NCBI GenBank assembly: GCA_948146395.1
Contig: OX411543.1
Location: forward strand, 37,343,058-37,407,057
DNA length: 64,000 nt
Reading direction: 5' to 3'
From: Fragum whitleyi
Taxonomy: Eukaryota; Mollusca; Bivalvia; Cardiida; Cardiidae
The notes beneath the pieces are model-generated. The model was not told the origin of the DNA. It searched no databases and saw only the letters and a list, made by a program, of their open reading frames with translations. How positions within the stretch are numbered: the stretch's first letter is position 1; the number at the start of each line of letters is the position of its first letter. The translations under genes and the position numbers were made by a program. Positions 11,857 to 24,042 of the stretch are shown piece after piece.

Positions 11857-11864
11857 TTCTGGTC

Positions 11865-12973
11865 GGGGTATTGACTATTTACCCCGGGAAACACCGGTAA
11901 CTTGGAATTACCCCGGGAAACCTATATATACATAAGATTGTATCTTTTATTAAATAAATTCTATCACTGAATTTCATTTTTCATAATAGAGGAATAAACA
12001 GAAGAATGAATTGAACTTTGTTCGATTCCTACGGATCGGAATGTTTTACACCAATAAAACATGTCTACAGGTAGTCGGTTATTCTGGAAAAATTTGTTTT
12101 GAAGAGAAAATTACGTCCGAATGTAAATATTTCTCACCTTAGCAAGACATTATATATGATGTCATGATCGACTTTGCCATGCAATCACATGCGAAATGAC
12201 ACGCTTTCAAGAAACAATCCTATAATTTCCGCATTTCGTGTTATTTTGCTTTAAAGGAATGGCATAGCCTTTTTTAATTTTTGTGTAAGGTTAATAATCC
12301 TTGACTTATTGCACGCCAAATGCTATATTTTCTTTCATAGCCCCAACACTTGTGGAAATACATTTAGCTCACTCTATTTAACATAACTCATATCCATCTT
12401 ACACAGAAAAAAGGAGATAAAACAATCCCTGTATCATTATTCTTTTTCGTTTTCCCATTTTCGCAAACAGTCATTTAATTTGTCTTCTCTTCATTCCTCT
12501 ACTGTGAAACCCCTGAAGTGTCGCCCATCTAGTATAGAATGAGAGATGATAAATGGATAAACGTTCTATTTAAAGAAACCTTCTTTTTATTGAACGAAAG
12601 ATTTAACACGGCTCATTCTTACTATTTTGCCGGATATAGCCGCAATTTGATTCCAGCCAAAACTCAAGGTATGATTTTATTGAAACTTCCAGAATCGCCA
12701 GAGAATACCTCCATCTACGTCCTTACAAAATCCCATACCTAGGAAAAATCTAATTATGGAAATATTTAAGTTTAAAGTTTCAGCCCAAGCTTTCGATAGA
12801 GATGATGATGTCACCGATCCATTACGTCAGGCAAACATTTGATATTGTGTCCGGCATTGTTGATTCAACCGTTGAAGTGAGACGTGTATAAATTGTGCTT
12901 TGGATTATTTCCCCACTAAGGTAAGCAATCGATGGATTTGAATAAAGAAGAAATATCGATTACGCCGATTTTA
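11865..12973. other. AT-rich sequence with no recognised gene
   Basis: Two copies of TACCCCGGGAAAC lie near 11879 and 11911. A 67-codon plus-strand frame at 12539-12742 begins with ATG, but shows no family resemblance and no flanking splice signals that I could judge. I do not call it a gene. Confidence 0.4.
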
Positions 12974-13091
12974 CGCCAAGAAAGGTAGTTGATCCGAGGT
13001 GGCTCAACTCGAGAAATCTGTAAAACGCGAGCATTTGCTCACGTTTTCAGTTTATTCGAGTCAACCCACCTCGTATCAACTGTCTTGCGTC
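12974..13091. repeat. Long imperfect hairpin
   Basis: The left arm (12974-13032) contains GTTGATCCGAGGTGG and AACGCGAGCA. The right arm (13036-13091) contains the inverse TGCTCACGTT and CCACCTCGTATCAAC. The loop is only a few bases around TTT. Arms of about 55 bp at roughly 80% complementarity suggest a short foldback element, or a transcript that would fold strongly. Confidence 0.75.
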
Positions 13092-13499
13092 TCGAAAAAA
13101 ACCCCTAGAATATCGACTTTTCTCCTACTTTCTCCCTTTATATCAAGTGTGCATTAAAAACAAATTAGCCCGATCTAGTGCGTTCAAGATGCAAAAATGT
13201 TTTCGAACGTTTGCAAACAGGGTACCATTTCTCACACAAAGTCCATGACACCAAGAATTGTTAAATGTCTGTAAATAGCATTGTCTAGAATCAATACAAA
13301 TTCTAAATAGAAAACTTTAGAGAAAATGAGAAAGTTCTTGCATCAAGCATTAAGTTCAGATGGCTAAATATCCAATACTGACAAGTGATTGGTTTTCACA
13401 GTGAACTTGTAGAAAGACTAATGAGAAAAGTTTCTATTTTCACAGGTTAGCGGTTGGCAGCATCTGGACTACTGGTTAGATACCAATATGCGCAAAGTA

Positions 13500-14612
13500 C
13501 CAGTTCTCGCCGACCACCCTATATTGTTTTTGCCATGTCCGTCCGTCCGTCCTTCCGTCCGTCCGTCCGACATTCGTTTCCGCGCTATTTCTTGAAAACT
13601 ATAGACCCTATTTCAATGAAACTTGGCACAAAGCTTCACTACAATGAGGACATGCGCATATCGTTGGGGTTACCCGGTTCGACAGTCGAATTTAGAGTTA
13701 CTGCCCCTGACTGTTTAAGCCATATACATACATAGTGATATTCGTTTCCGCGCTATTTCTTGAAAACTATAGACCCGATTTCAATGAAACTTGGCACACA
13801 GCTTCACTACAATGAGGACATGCGCATATCGTCGGGGTTACCAGGTTCGACGGTCGAATTTAGAGTTACTGCCCCTGACTGTTTAAGCCATATACATACA
13901 TAGTGATATTCGTTTCCGCGCTATTTCTTGAAAACTATAGACCCGATTTCAATGAAACTTGCCACAAAGCTTCACTACAATGAGGACATGCGCATATCGT
14001 CGGGGTTACCTGGTTCGACAGTCGAATTTAGAGTTACTGCCCCTGACTTTAAGCCATATACATACATAGTGATATTCGTTTCCGCGCTATTTCTTGAAAA
14101 CTATAGACCCGATTTCAATGAAATTTGGCACACAGCTTCACTACAATAAGGACATGCGCATATCGTCGGGGTTACCCAGTTCGACGGTGGAATTTAGAGT
14201 TACTGCCCCTGACTGTTTAAGCCATATACATACAAAGTGATATTCGTTTCCGCGCTATTTCTTGAAAACTATAGACCCGATTTCAATGAAACTTGGCACA
14301 CAGCTTCACTACAATTAGGACATGTGCATATCGTCGGGGTTACCCGGTTCGACAGTGGAATTTAGAGTTACTGCCCCTGACTGTTTAAGCCATATACATA
14401 CATAGTGATATTCGTTTCCACGCTATTTCTTGAAAACTGTAGACTGGATTTTAATGAAACTTGGCACACAGCTTCACTACAATGAGGACATGCGCATATC
14501 GTCGGGGTTACCTGGTTCAACTGTGAATTTTAGAGTTACTGCCCCCTGACTGTTTAAGCCATATACATATATTGTGATATTCGTTTCCGCGCTATTTCTT
14601 GAAAACTATAGG
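13500..14612 (+). mobile_element. (CCGT)n-led element with six 168-bp repeats
   Basis: CTATATTGTTTTTGCCATG leads into (GTCC)n at 13537-13569. Tandem units starting ATTCGTTTCCGCGCTATTTC then lie at 13572, 13740, 13908, 14074, 14242, 14410 and 14579 (partial), spacing 166-169 bp. The 168-bp unit is a multiple of three, which gives spurious 70-90 codon frames repeating the same peptide. No 5' hairpin or 3' hairpin-CTTGTT end was found, so the element looks truncated at both ends. Confidence 0.85.
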
Positions 14613-15669
14613 TTGATGTAGATAAAAGATAACCTGTACCTAAGTTTAATATTAACTTCATTGACAATGAAAATTTGTTCGGCGGGGGATATCAATTCAA
14701 CGAATTTGCTTGTTCACAGTAAAGACGGAAAGGAAACTACTCTAAATTACAAATTATGTTTTTATCCATATAATAATTTGTTGTGAATAAATATTGTGTC
14801 TTTACTGTGAAAATGGTCTGTTGGCGAGAATTGGTCTCCAACCAGTACATGGGTTAAAGCTGTGGCAGATCCAACAGGGGTCCATATAAACCTCATTTTT
14901 AGCCAATTTTTTTTTCATTTTTGAAAAAAAAAATGATTGAAACTGTGCTAAAATTAAGAAAACAACCCTCATTTTGAAGTTTGAAGCCTGGATCTGGCAT
15001 AGATTTAAAGTAAATATGAGATAATTCAAAAAAATATTTGCCTAACATATCCTTTTGTGGCCCACCCCTCCCAAATTTACCAGCCAGACTGCCAGTTATT
15101 GTACATATTTTTGTCTGTTCATTTAAAGGGGGGTTCGGGGGCGGCTGCCCCTGACATCCCACAAATTAAAAATAAGAGCAATGTCCAGAGAGCAGATGTC
15201 GTAACTGGCCATAGCAATACAAGCAACTTATAATATTTTGGTCACAAACCCGAAAAAAATTCTAGAAAGTATGCAGGATTTTTTTACTGAAGTGATCGGG
15301 TCATGGCAAACTGTATGCATTAGTGGCCCAGTTGAAGCATCCTCCTGAATTACGAAAATGAAAGTGCTGTTAACCTCTCACTCAGTAACTCAATCATCAT
15401 TTCACTGTAGGGCTCGTTTATAAACAACTAATAAGGAAGTATGTACAGTTTCAGGAAAGGATATATAAATTTAGAGATGACAAAAAGCTAAAAATTCTAT
15501 TAAATCAAACTAATGATATTACACCTCCAAAGTTTGCTATAGCCGGATATAGCAGGGCTTGTGCTAGTGTTTGAATTAAAGGAGTGTTTGACCCCTTACC
15601 CATTATACTCCATGGGGTCAAAACAGATTTATAAGGGGTCAAAAGAGCAGGAAGAGCAAGTTACAGGTT
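14613..15669. other. No recognised gene; probable old repeat debris
   Basis: Minus-strand frames at 14802-15029 and 14899-15162 overlap in different frames and show no family motif. The GGGGGCGGCTGCCCC word near 15135 is a small palindrome. Nothing further could be supported. Confidence 0.35.
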
Positions 15670-15670
15670 T

Positions 15671-15977
15671 TTATGCCCCATATCGAAAGCTCGGGGCATA
15701 TTGTTCTACGATTGTCCGTCTGTCCGTCCGTCTGTCTGTCTGCAAAAGATAACCAAAAAACTTAACATTGCCAATATCTTCAAGCCTATTCAAGATACAA
15801 GGCTAATGTTTGGCATGATGATAGATCTCAACGATCCGTATCCGCTGGTACCAAAGTCAAGGTCATGTGACAAGGTCAAGGTCATGTGACAAGATCAAGG
15901 TCATCTGTCAAGTTCAAACTTTGAGAAAAAAAAACTGTTACGGGGGCATTCGTGTTTCACAAACACATCTTGTTTTT
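15671..15977 (+). mobile_element. Short ATGCCCC hairpin element, copy 1
   Basis: The 5' hairpin ATGCCCC...GGGGCAT is followed by ATTGTT and (GTCCGTCT)n. The body repeats CAAGGTCATGTGACAAGGT about three times. The 3' end is GGGGGCAT (inverse of the 5' arm), a hairpin GTGTTT-CAC-AAACAC, then ATCTTGTTTTT. A second copy lies 0.3 kb downstream. It has the same architecture as the 8975 and 18230 elements but unrelated sequence. Confidence 0.85.
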
Positions 15978-16255
15978 CTAGAATTTGAGGAGAGGCCTTA
16001 GCCTGTTCATTTTGAGAAATTTCTGTGTGTTTTTCAGATGAATTGTGAAACATAGGATTGCTGAAATAAAGTATTAAAAGTACAATTTATATGCATTATT
16101 TGCAAAATTTTGTGATATACAACTACTTTTGAGGTCTTACAGCCAACTCGTGTAAATATCAAAGAAAATGAATTTTAAACACAAACAAATAATGATAATG
16201 CGAAAAATATCTTTCATTTTGGAAATTTTGCCACAAATTGGAAAAATAGAGGCTT

Positions 16256-16534
16256 TTTTTATGCCCCCGTATCGAGAGATCAGGGGCATATTGTTTTACT
16301 CATGTCTGTCTGTCTGTCTGTCCGTCCGTCTGTCCGTCTGTCTGAAAACTTAACCTGAAAACTTAACCTTTGCCTTTTCTCCAAAAGTATTTGACATACA
16401 AAGCTGTACACCAAAGTCAAGGTCATGTGACAAGGTCAAGGTCATGTGACAAGGTCAAGGTCATCTGTCAAGGTCAAACTTTAAAAAAAATGCTGTTCTG
16501 GGGGCATTCGTGTTTCACAAACACATCTTGTTTT
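16256..16534 (+). mobile_element. Short ATGCCCC hairpin element, copy 2
   Basis: It matches the copy at 15671-15977: 5' ATGCCCCCGTATCGAGAGAT and GGGGCATATTG, a (TGTC/CGTC)n tract, three CAAGGTCATGTGACAAGGT units, then GGGGGCATTCGTGTTTCACA and AACACATCTTGTTTT. The two copies differ mainly in the simple-repeat tract and small indels. Confidence 0.87.
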
Positions 16535-16859
16535 GATTTAACATGCAAAAATTAGAGGGGCTTACAATTGCAACTAAAATGGTTGTGAACAGAAAATTTT
16601 GTAGCAATTGCAATTTACTTATGAGTACAATGTACTTTTTGAGTAATGGTTATTCCATTGTTGAACTCAGTTTAGATGCTCAGGTGTAGATCTTTTGGGC
16701 CATAATCAGTTTTACTCTAACTAGTAATATATAGAGCATTTTTTATAAGATTCATATTGCGTACCCTTAATTCTAAATGTAAAGGGTTCGCTTGACCCCT
16801 AGATTTTTCTTTGTACCCTCAATTTTAAACTTAGAGGGTACATGTACCCCCAAAATGAA

Positions 16860-17441
16860 AACCCAGTGGGCATGCTTGGACAAGTTCGAATTGGGTCAAG
16901 TGGGGTCAAAAACTAGATCACAGCGTCAAATCTTAGAAAAACCTCGTGGACACTCTAGAGGCAATAATTTTAGCTCAAAGAACCTGAAAATTGGTCAGAA
17001 TGATTATCTTGATGAAACCTTGGACAAATTCGAAATTGGGTCAAGATGGGTCAAAAACTAGGTCAATGGGTCAAATCTTAAAAATACCTTGTGGACACTC
17101 TGGGGGTAATATTTTTTGCCCAATCAACCTGAAAATTAGTCAGAATGATTATCTTGATGAAATCTTTGACAAGTTCGAAATTGGGTCATGTGGGGACAAA
17201 AACTAAGTCACAGCATCAAATCTAAGAAAAACCTTATGGACACTCTAGAGGCCATAATTTTAGCCGAAAGAACTTGAAAATTGGTCAGAATGATTATCTT
17301 GATGAAATCTTGGACAAGTTTTAAATTGGGTCAAGTGGGGTCAAAAACTAGGTCATTGGGTTAAATCTTAGAAATACCTTGAATATTTTTTAGATAGTTC
17401 ATTCAGGTGAGCGATTAAGGGCCACTTTTGCCCTCTTGTTT
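16860..17441 (+). mobile_element. Truncated tandem-repeat element ending CAGGTGAGCGATTAAGGGCC
   Basis: Units of about 145 bp containing GACAAGTTCGAAATTGGGTC, GGTCAAAAACTAGGTCA and GGTCAGAATGATTATCTTGA recur near 16878, 17022, 17167 and 17312. The right end is CAGGTGAGCGATTAAGGGCC, a small hairpin, and CTCTTGTTTC, as in the element ending near 58927. The 5' hairpin end is missing. Confidence 0.8.
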
Positions 17442-18229
17442 CATGATCAAATTGATGGACATCAACCAAATTTTACTGAAATGATCCTAGGATAACCTTA
17501 TATCATGCTACCCAAAATTAATGTGATTGGATTAGAAATATGACTTTCATGGACAGAGGTCAATTCTCTTTATGTTTGATTGTGAGAACTTTGAAATTCA
17601 GGATTTTTCAGGACCTAATTTCTATAGGTCACAAGTTGGGCCAAAATTTTCTCAAACTTGATGATTTTTTTTGTCTGGTCACATGGGAGGACTGAATCGA
17701 CTTTGGTTGCATTCCCGAGTATGTCATTGGAGAAAAGGAACTCAATTAACATTCTACATGTCTTTCAACAAAATTTTTCATACATTTGACCTGGGGACCT
17801 GGTTTTTTACCCCACTTGACCTAATGTGAATATTGTGTTAGATTTCATTTTTACAATCAATCTGACAGATTAATTGGGTAAAAAAGTAAGACCCCTATGG
17901 ATATGAATATGTAATAGAAATTTCCTTGGAATTATTGAACAGATGTAAATATATTTACAAAAAAAAGTTTGTAATATATTTAAGTGTATAAGGTAACAAT
18001 AATGATTTAGCTGAGTCGACCTTTGATTGTCTTTTAAGGCAATTCAATCTAATGAGCAAGAAGTCAAGGAGATGAAAGTGAGGGATATAGGAAAATCATG
18101 CAGATGGTGGTCTTGTTTGTAAATTAGATCAAGGATTTCTTTAAATGTGCAAATGTATACTCTGAGATCATTGAATCCTGTTTTTAATGTCCATTGACAG
18201 CACATATCCACTTTCCACTTTTGACCTAA
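17442..18229. other. AT-rich sequence, nothing recognised
   Basis: No exon, RNA gene or repeat could be supported. Some words (CAACCAAATTTTACTGAAATGATCC) recall the body of the 19621 element family, so this may be old repeat debris. Confidence 0.4.
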
Positions 18230-19182
18230 TTAGTCCCCTACCGGTGTTCACACCGGAGGGGACTATAGGTTTGCCCTCCGTCTGTCCGTCCGTCTGTCCG
18301 TCCGTCTGTCCGTCCGTCCGTCCGTCTGTCCGTCCGTCCGTCCGTCTGTCCGCTCAAATCTTGATCCCGCGATAACTTAATAACTAAGCAAGCGTTTTTG
18401 ATGAAAGTTGGTATATGACTAGATGGCAATGTGTAGATTATGCACATCATTTTATTTTTGTTTTTCGACTTAAATTGAGGTTGCTATGGTTACAGAAATA
18501 GTGAAAATATGGCCAAAAATGGGATCCTGCGATAAGATAATAACTAAGCAAGCTAGTTTGATGAGACTTGGTATATGACTATATGGCAATGTGTAGATTA
18601 TGCACATCATTTTATTTTTGTTTTTAGACTTAAATTGTTGTTGCTATGGTTACGGAAATAGTGAAAATATGGCAAAAAATATTGGATCCTGCGATAAGTT
18701 AATAAGTAAGCAAGCTAATTTGATGAGACTTGGTATATGACTAGATGGCAATGTGTAGATTATGCACATCATTTTAGCTTTGTTCTTTGACAAAAAGTGC
18801 GGTTGCTATGGTAACGGAAATAGTGAAAATATGGCAAAAAATGGATCCTGCAATAACTTAATAACTAAGCAAGCTAACTTGATGAAACCTGTTTTAAAAT
18901 GTAAAAAAAATTATAAGCCATGTTAGTCAGGGTGTACCAACAAGACTTAAGAAAAACATCTTGGATCAGACAAGGTTACTGTTATTGATACTATTTCTTG
19001 CATCTGTCTATTGCTTCGGTGAATTGTATAGTGGGCACAGCAGAGACAACAACTCATGTAAGTCTTGTTTAACCCTTTAACAAGACCTGGTTTTGACGTC
19101 CCTGATAGAATTGGCGTGGGAAAACATTGAGACAAACAAAGCCGGTAGGGGACTTATGCCCATGTCCAACATGGCTCTTGTT
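18230..19182 (+). mobile_element. AGTCCCCTACCGG hairpin element with 160-bp repeats
   Basis: The 5' hairpin TAGTCCCCTACCGGTGT/ACACCGGAGGGGACTA is followed by TATAGGTTTG and a long (CCGTCCGTCTGT)n tract (18277-18352). Three units of about 160 bp plus a partial one start near 18371, 18531, 18693 and 18852, sharing GTATATGACTAGATGGCAAT. The 3' end is CCGGTAGGGGACT (inverse of the 5' arm), a small hairpin CCATGT/ACATGG, and CTCTTGTTA. Non-coding. Confidence 0.87.
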
Positions 19183-19620
19183 ATGACTGCTACAAGAGTT
19201 TAAAAAACTGCCAGACATTTATCAGTCACTTGTTAAGTAATAAAAAAGGGTGTCATTGTCATGGAGACCTTTCAATTTATCTTTATTTTTTTACCTTTCA
19301 AATAATCATTCTGAATCTGTTTGGATTTATTTCATAATCAGGGTCTTAGTTCCCCTTATTACCCAAAATCATGTATGGAGGTTCGATTCCTTCCCCAGAC
19401 TGTATAAAATGCTGGTGCACAAAGGGACAAATTGTCTGGAGGTCCCACATGATTTTGTTATGAAACATGATAATATGATTATAAGGAAAAAAACAACAAC
19501 ATCACTGTTTAAAAAAAAATACTTGCTTCCTAGTGACTGGTTAATTGTTTCATTACAATCATGCAATATGCATGGTAGTTATTATCATGACATTTTGATA
19601 TTTATATGGAGTGATTAGGT
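19183..19620. other. No recognised gene
   Basis: A 122-codon plus-strand frame at 19250-19618 shows no family motif, is AT-rich, and has an overlapping minus-strand frame. I do not call it. Confidence 0.35.
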
Positions 19621-20640
19621 TTTTAGCTCCACTGGCCGAAAGGCCAGCGGGCTATTGTCATGGCGAGGTGTCCGTCGTCCGTCCGTCCGTCCGTCCGTAA
19701 ACTTTTACTTTAAAAATCTTCTCCTCATAAAGTACTGGATGGATTCCAATCAAATTTCACAGGAATGTTCCTTGAGTGACCCTCTATCAGATTCCTTCAA
19801 AGATTTTTAATCGGTTGAAAATCATGGTTGTAGTGGGCGTGGCTAATTTCCATATATGGTAATAGGTGGCTTTTCTCAGAAACTAATTGATGGATATTTA
19901 CCAAACTTCACATGAATTATCCTTGTGGGGCCCTCTATCAGCCTACAAAAAATCATTGTGATCAGATGAAAAATATGTATTTTATGGGCGGAGGTCATTT
20001 CTCTATATGTTATATAGTGAAAACTTTGAAAATCATTTTCTCAGAATCTAATCGATAGATATCAACCAAATTTTACATGAATGATACTTGAGTGACCCTT
20101 TATCAGTATAGCAAAAATTATTGTGATCGGATGAAAAATGTGTATTTTATGGGCGGAGGTCATTTCTCTATTTGTTATATAGTGAAAACTTTGAAAATCA
20201 TTTTCTCAGAACCTAATTGATAGATATCAACCAAATTTTACATGAATGATATTTGAGTGATCCTTTATCAGTATAGCTAAAATTATTGTGATCGGATAAA
20301 AAATATATATTTTATGTGCGGAGGTCATTTCCCTATATGTTATATAGTGTAAACTTTGAAAATCATTTTCTCAGAACCTAATTGATAGATATTAACTAAA
20401 TTTTACTAGAATGATTCTTTAGTGATCCTTTATCAGTCTATTAAAAAAATACTGTGATCAGATCAAAAATATGTCTTTTATGGGCAGTGGTCATTTCTTC
20501 AAAAAGGGTAAAACAACAGATGGATAAGATATCATGGAAATTTTATTTCTGTGAAGTTGTATCAGTCTGCAAAAAATATTTGATTAGATGAACAGCATAT
20601 TTTTTTTATTGGTAGAGGGTATTATAACATATAAAATGAA
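19621..20640 (+). mobile_element. GGCCGAAAGGCC hairpin element with 164-bp repeats
   Basis: The 5' end is AGCTCCACTGGCCGAAAGGC with a GGCC/GGCC hairpin, then GGGCTATTGTCATGG and (GTCC)n at 19671-19698. Units of about 164 bp containing CTTTGAAAATCATTTTCTCA lie near 20018, 20182 and 20347, with diverged copies on each side. The 3' end was not identified and the repeats fade out near 20.6 kb. A diverged relative starts at 24043. Confidence 0.8.
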
Positions 20641-21313
20641 TATTTGATCACCCTTTTGGTATCTTCTCAATGATGAATTTTTCTAGACTTGTTAAATTTA
20701 ATAGGTGTAATGATTATAGATTAGAAGGAACAAAACCTTTGTTGAAATTCAAATGTATAGAAACATTAGTTGAAATAAGTAGCCTGAGAATACCCACTCA
20801 GAATTGGTGAGTTTAGTTGAACGAAGGGTGAATCTGCACAGAGTGTAAAATGATGTTCTGACCTCCTGACATTCAGAGTGGGGTAGAAAGAGTTGAGTTT
20901 ACTGCACTCTAAGGCATAGGGCAGAATAAAATAAATATATTGGATTGAATATTTTACTTCTTACTATCATTAGTTAGAATTTTGTTTTGATGACAAACAA
21001 TTGTGAAGTAACATCTTTTAGTAGTGTTTAATTAAAAGTGGAAAGATCTGCAATCAGAATTTTGCAGACCAACACCAGTATATTGTGCAGTAACATTCTG
21101 TTAGTTTTGAAATTCTTATATTTGGATTATATTCACTGATCATGAGTTTTTTATGCAGAAATATTTCAGCATATGACCCCTATTTACTTGAAATAAACAT
21201 TTCACTCATTCATTCACTTCAATTCTCATTTAAACAGCTTTATCATCCTCTAATTGGTCATTATTTGGATATTCAGGCCTGTGGAGCGAATCAGGCGCTC
21301 AAGCGCCTCTAGT
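20641..21313. other. No recognised gene
   Basis: AT-rich sequence between two tandem-repeat elements. Nothing could be supported. Confidence 0.4.
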
Positions 21314-23351
21314 TAGCTCACCTGAGCACAAAGTGCTCAAGGTGAGCTATTGTGATTGTACAATGTCGTCCGTTGTCAGTCACCGTCGTCCACAATTTCT
21401 TTAAACATCTTCTTTTCCTAGACCGGTGGGCAAATCTTGATGAAACTTGGCAGGGATGTTCTTTTGGTCAAGCTCTACCAAAATTGTTCAAATAAATGGA
21501 ATCCACTTTTAACTTTCCCTTCACCCTTAACAAAAAGGGTGAAAATAGGAAAATCTTTCAAAATCTTCTTCTCTGAAACCAGAAGACAGACAGCTTTCAA
21601 ATTTGGTATGTAGCAACATCTAGTGGTCTTTTATCAGGTTTGTTTATAAAAAGACCCTGGGCTCATATTTGGGCTCCACCCGGGCGCAACCCTTTTTACA
21701 TTGAAATCAAAGAGTGAATTTTTTTAAAAAAACTGCCTCGGTGGCCTAGTGGTAAATGCACTAGACCTGTGACCTGGAGGTCCGTGGTTCAAGCCCCACT
21801 GTCCCCGGGGGGTGTTTATAGGCAAAACACTTAATAGCCAGCCCCAGTTCACCCAGCTGTAAAAATGGGTAGCAGTGGGTTTCAGCCACTGCCTCTCTTT
21901 CAGGGACGTGAAAATATCAGGATTGGGTGTTCGAGAGCGATTTTATATCTTAAGCTTTCGTCGCAATCAAACTAAAATAAATTAGTATAAACTAATTTTT
22001 TAAAAAATCTTCTTCTCTGAAACCAGATGGCAGACAGCTTTCATATTTGGTATGTAGCATCGTCCAGTGGGCCTTTATCAAGTTTGTTCATATCAAAGAC
22101 CCTGGGGTCATATTTGGGCTTTGCCCGGGCACATGCCTTTAAGCTCTCGAGCACAAAGGGTTAAAAAAAGGAAAATCTTCATAAATCTTCTCTGAAACCG
22201 GAAGGCAGATAGCTTTTATATTTGGTATGAAGCATCATCTAGTAGACCTCTACCAAGTTTGTTCTTATCAAGACCATGGAGTCATATTTGGACTCCACCT
22301 AGGCGCACCCCTTTTTACTTTGAAATCAAAGAGCAAAAATTTTTAAAAGTCTTCCTCTCAGAAACCAGATGGCAGACAGCTTTCATATTAAGTATGTAGC
22401 ATCATCAAGTGGGCTCCTACCAAGTTTGTTCATATCAAAACCCTGGGGTCATACTTGGGCTCTACCCGGGCACGTCCCTTTAAGCTCTTCTGGGCACAAA
22501 GGGTAAAAAAAGGAAAATCTTCAAAAATCTTCTTTTCTGAAACCAGAAAACAAACAGCATTCATATTTGGTATGTAGCATCATCTATTAGACCTCTACAA
22601 AGTTTGTACATATCAAGACCCTGGGGTTAAATTTGGGCTCCACCCGCGCGGAACCCTTTTGACATAGAATCAAAGAGCGAAAATCTTAAAAAATCTTCTT
22701 ATCTGAAATCAGATGGCAGACTGCTTGCATATTTGGTATGTAGCATCATCTAGTGGACGTCTACCAAGTTTGTTCATATCACTACCCTAGGATCATATTT
22801 GGGCTCCATCCGAGTGTAACCCTTTTTACATAGAATCAAAGAGCGAAAATCTTTAAAAATCTTAATCTTTTTTCCCGAAACCAGAGGGCACACAGCATTC
22901 ATATTTGGTATGTAGCATTATTTAGTGGGCCCCTAGAAGTTTGTTCATATCAAGACCCTGGGGTCATATTTTGGCTCCACCCGAAGGCATCCCTTTTTGC
23001 TCATCTGAGCAAGATGGATGAAAATAGGTAAACCTTCAAAAATGTTCTTCTCTGAAACCAGAAGGCAGACAGCTTTCATGTTTAGTTTTTATCATCATCT
23101 AATTGACCTCTACTAAGTTTGTCCATATTAAGACCCTGGAGTCACATTTTTGCTCCACCCAGGTACATCCCATTTTACATAGAATCAAAGCGAAAAGGCA
23201 TATCTGTCTTGCTCTTGGCTGAAAACATTCCATGGTATTGATCTTTTGTAGAAATCATCTCCTTTTTGACATCTGCCTATTGAATTAATGTGATGTCCCA
23301 GGGGTCAAAGAGACACAGGTGAGCGATCTAGGACCATCATGGTCCTCTTGT
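21314..23351 (+). mobile_element. Tandem-repeat element, CTCACCTGAGC family, second copy
   Basis: It has the same termini as the 8975-10241 element: TTAGCTCACCTGAGCACAAA with its hairpin partner, CTATTGTGATTG, and a 3' CAGGTGAGCGATCTAGGACC with a mirror ATGGTCCTCTTG. About nine internal units of 165-178 bp share CTGAAACCAGA and TTTGGTATGTAGCATCATC. It is longer than the first copy because it has more units and because a SINE has inserted at 21733-21993. Confidence 0.87.
21717..22007 (+). mobile_element. tRNA-derived SINE (family D) inserted in a tandem-repeat element
   Basis: The element spans about 21733-21993. The head has an A box (GGTGGCCTAGTGGTAAATGC) and B box (GTGGTTCAAGCCCC). The body contains TAAAAATGGGTAGCAGTGGG, and the tail TTAAGCTTTCGTCGCAATCA. 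Near-identical AATTTTTTAAAAAA direct repeats flank it (about 21717-21732 and 21994-22007); their low complexity weakens them as a target duplication. A tail fragment of the same family lies at about 37799-37847. Confidence 0.75.
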
Positions 23352-24042
23352 TTTTTTTTCACCTCAAAACTTTTCTTTCATTTATTGGCATATTTTCATG
23401 AACCATTCGAAGACTATTCCTCATCATGTAACAAAACTGATTTTGTTGATGATCGCTGATATAATGCTGAGTAACGGAAAAGGGGGCTTGACGTAAAATT
23501 TCTTGTCAACGCATTATTCTTGTTTTAAAGAATAGATTTGCATGAAACTTTCACTGAAAGTTCCTCATCATGTGACTATTAGTGGTTATCAACTTCATTT
23601 GGTGATACTATTTTAAATCACGGAAAAAGCTACGTTATAATAAATCTTGTAAACATTACTCTTTCTCAATGTATGGATTTTCTTCAAACTATTGTTGGAT
23701 TTGTATGTAGGTTGCACAAAATGTTCTGTGACAATCATAGCACATAAATGTCACAGCAATATAGACACCGTCGTTAAGAATTGTTTTTTGATGACACTTT
23801 CGAAGTATATACTTCATGATATGAATATGAGCATATATTCAACGTTTGTCCAATTATAATACTGCATCACACAAAAGTAGGCATTCATTTAAAAAAAAAA
23901 ATAGTGAGGCGTTTATTTTGCCAAACAGGACTCATGTTACTCATCTTTCCAGAAACAAAAGCGTTGATATCAATTCTTGTTGATATGTGTAAAACTTTAT
24001 TTCAATCAACAAAGAATGTTTGTGAGAGAAAATGATAATTTC
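23352..24042. other. AT-rich sequence, nothing recognised
   Basis: No gene or element was identified between the two tandem-repeat elements. Confidence 0.4.

Noticed and set aside
13454..14149. Frames repeating a YNEDMRIS-type peptide
   Set aside because: They follow from the 168-bp repeat unit being a multiple of three; other copies carry stops and shifts.
18238..18450. GRTDGRTDG-repeat peptide frame
   Set aside because: It is a translation of the (CCGT/CTGT)n tract of a tandem-repeat element.
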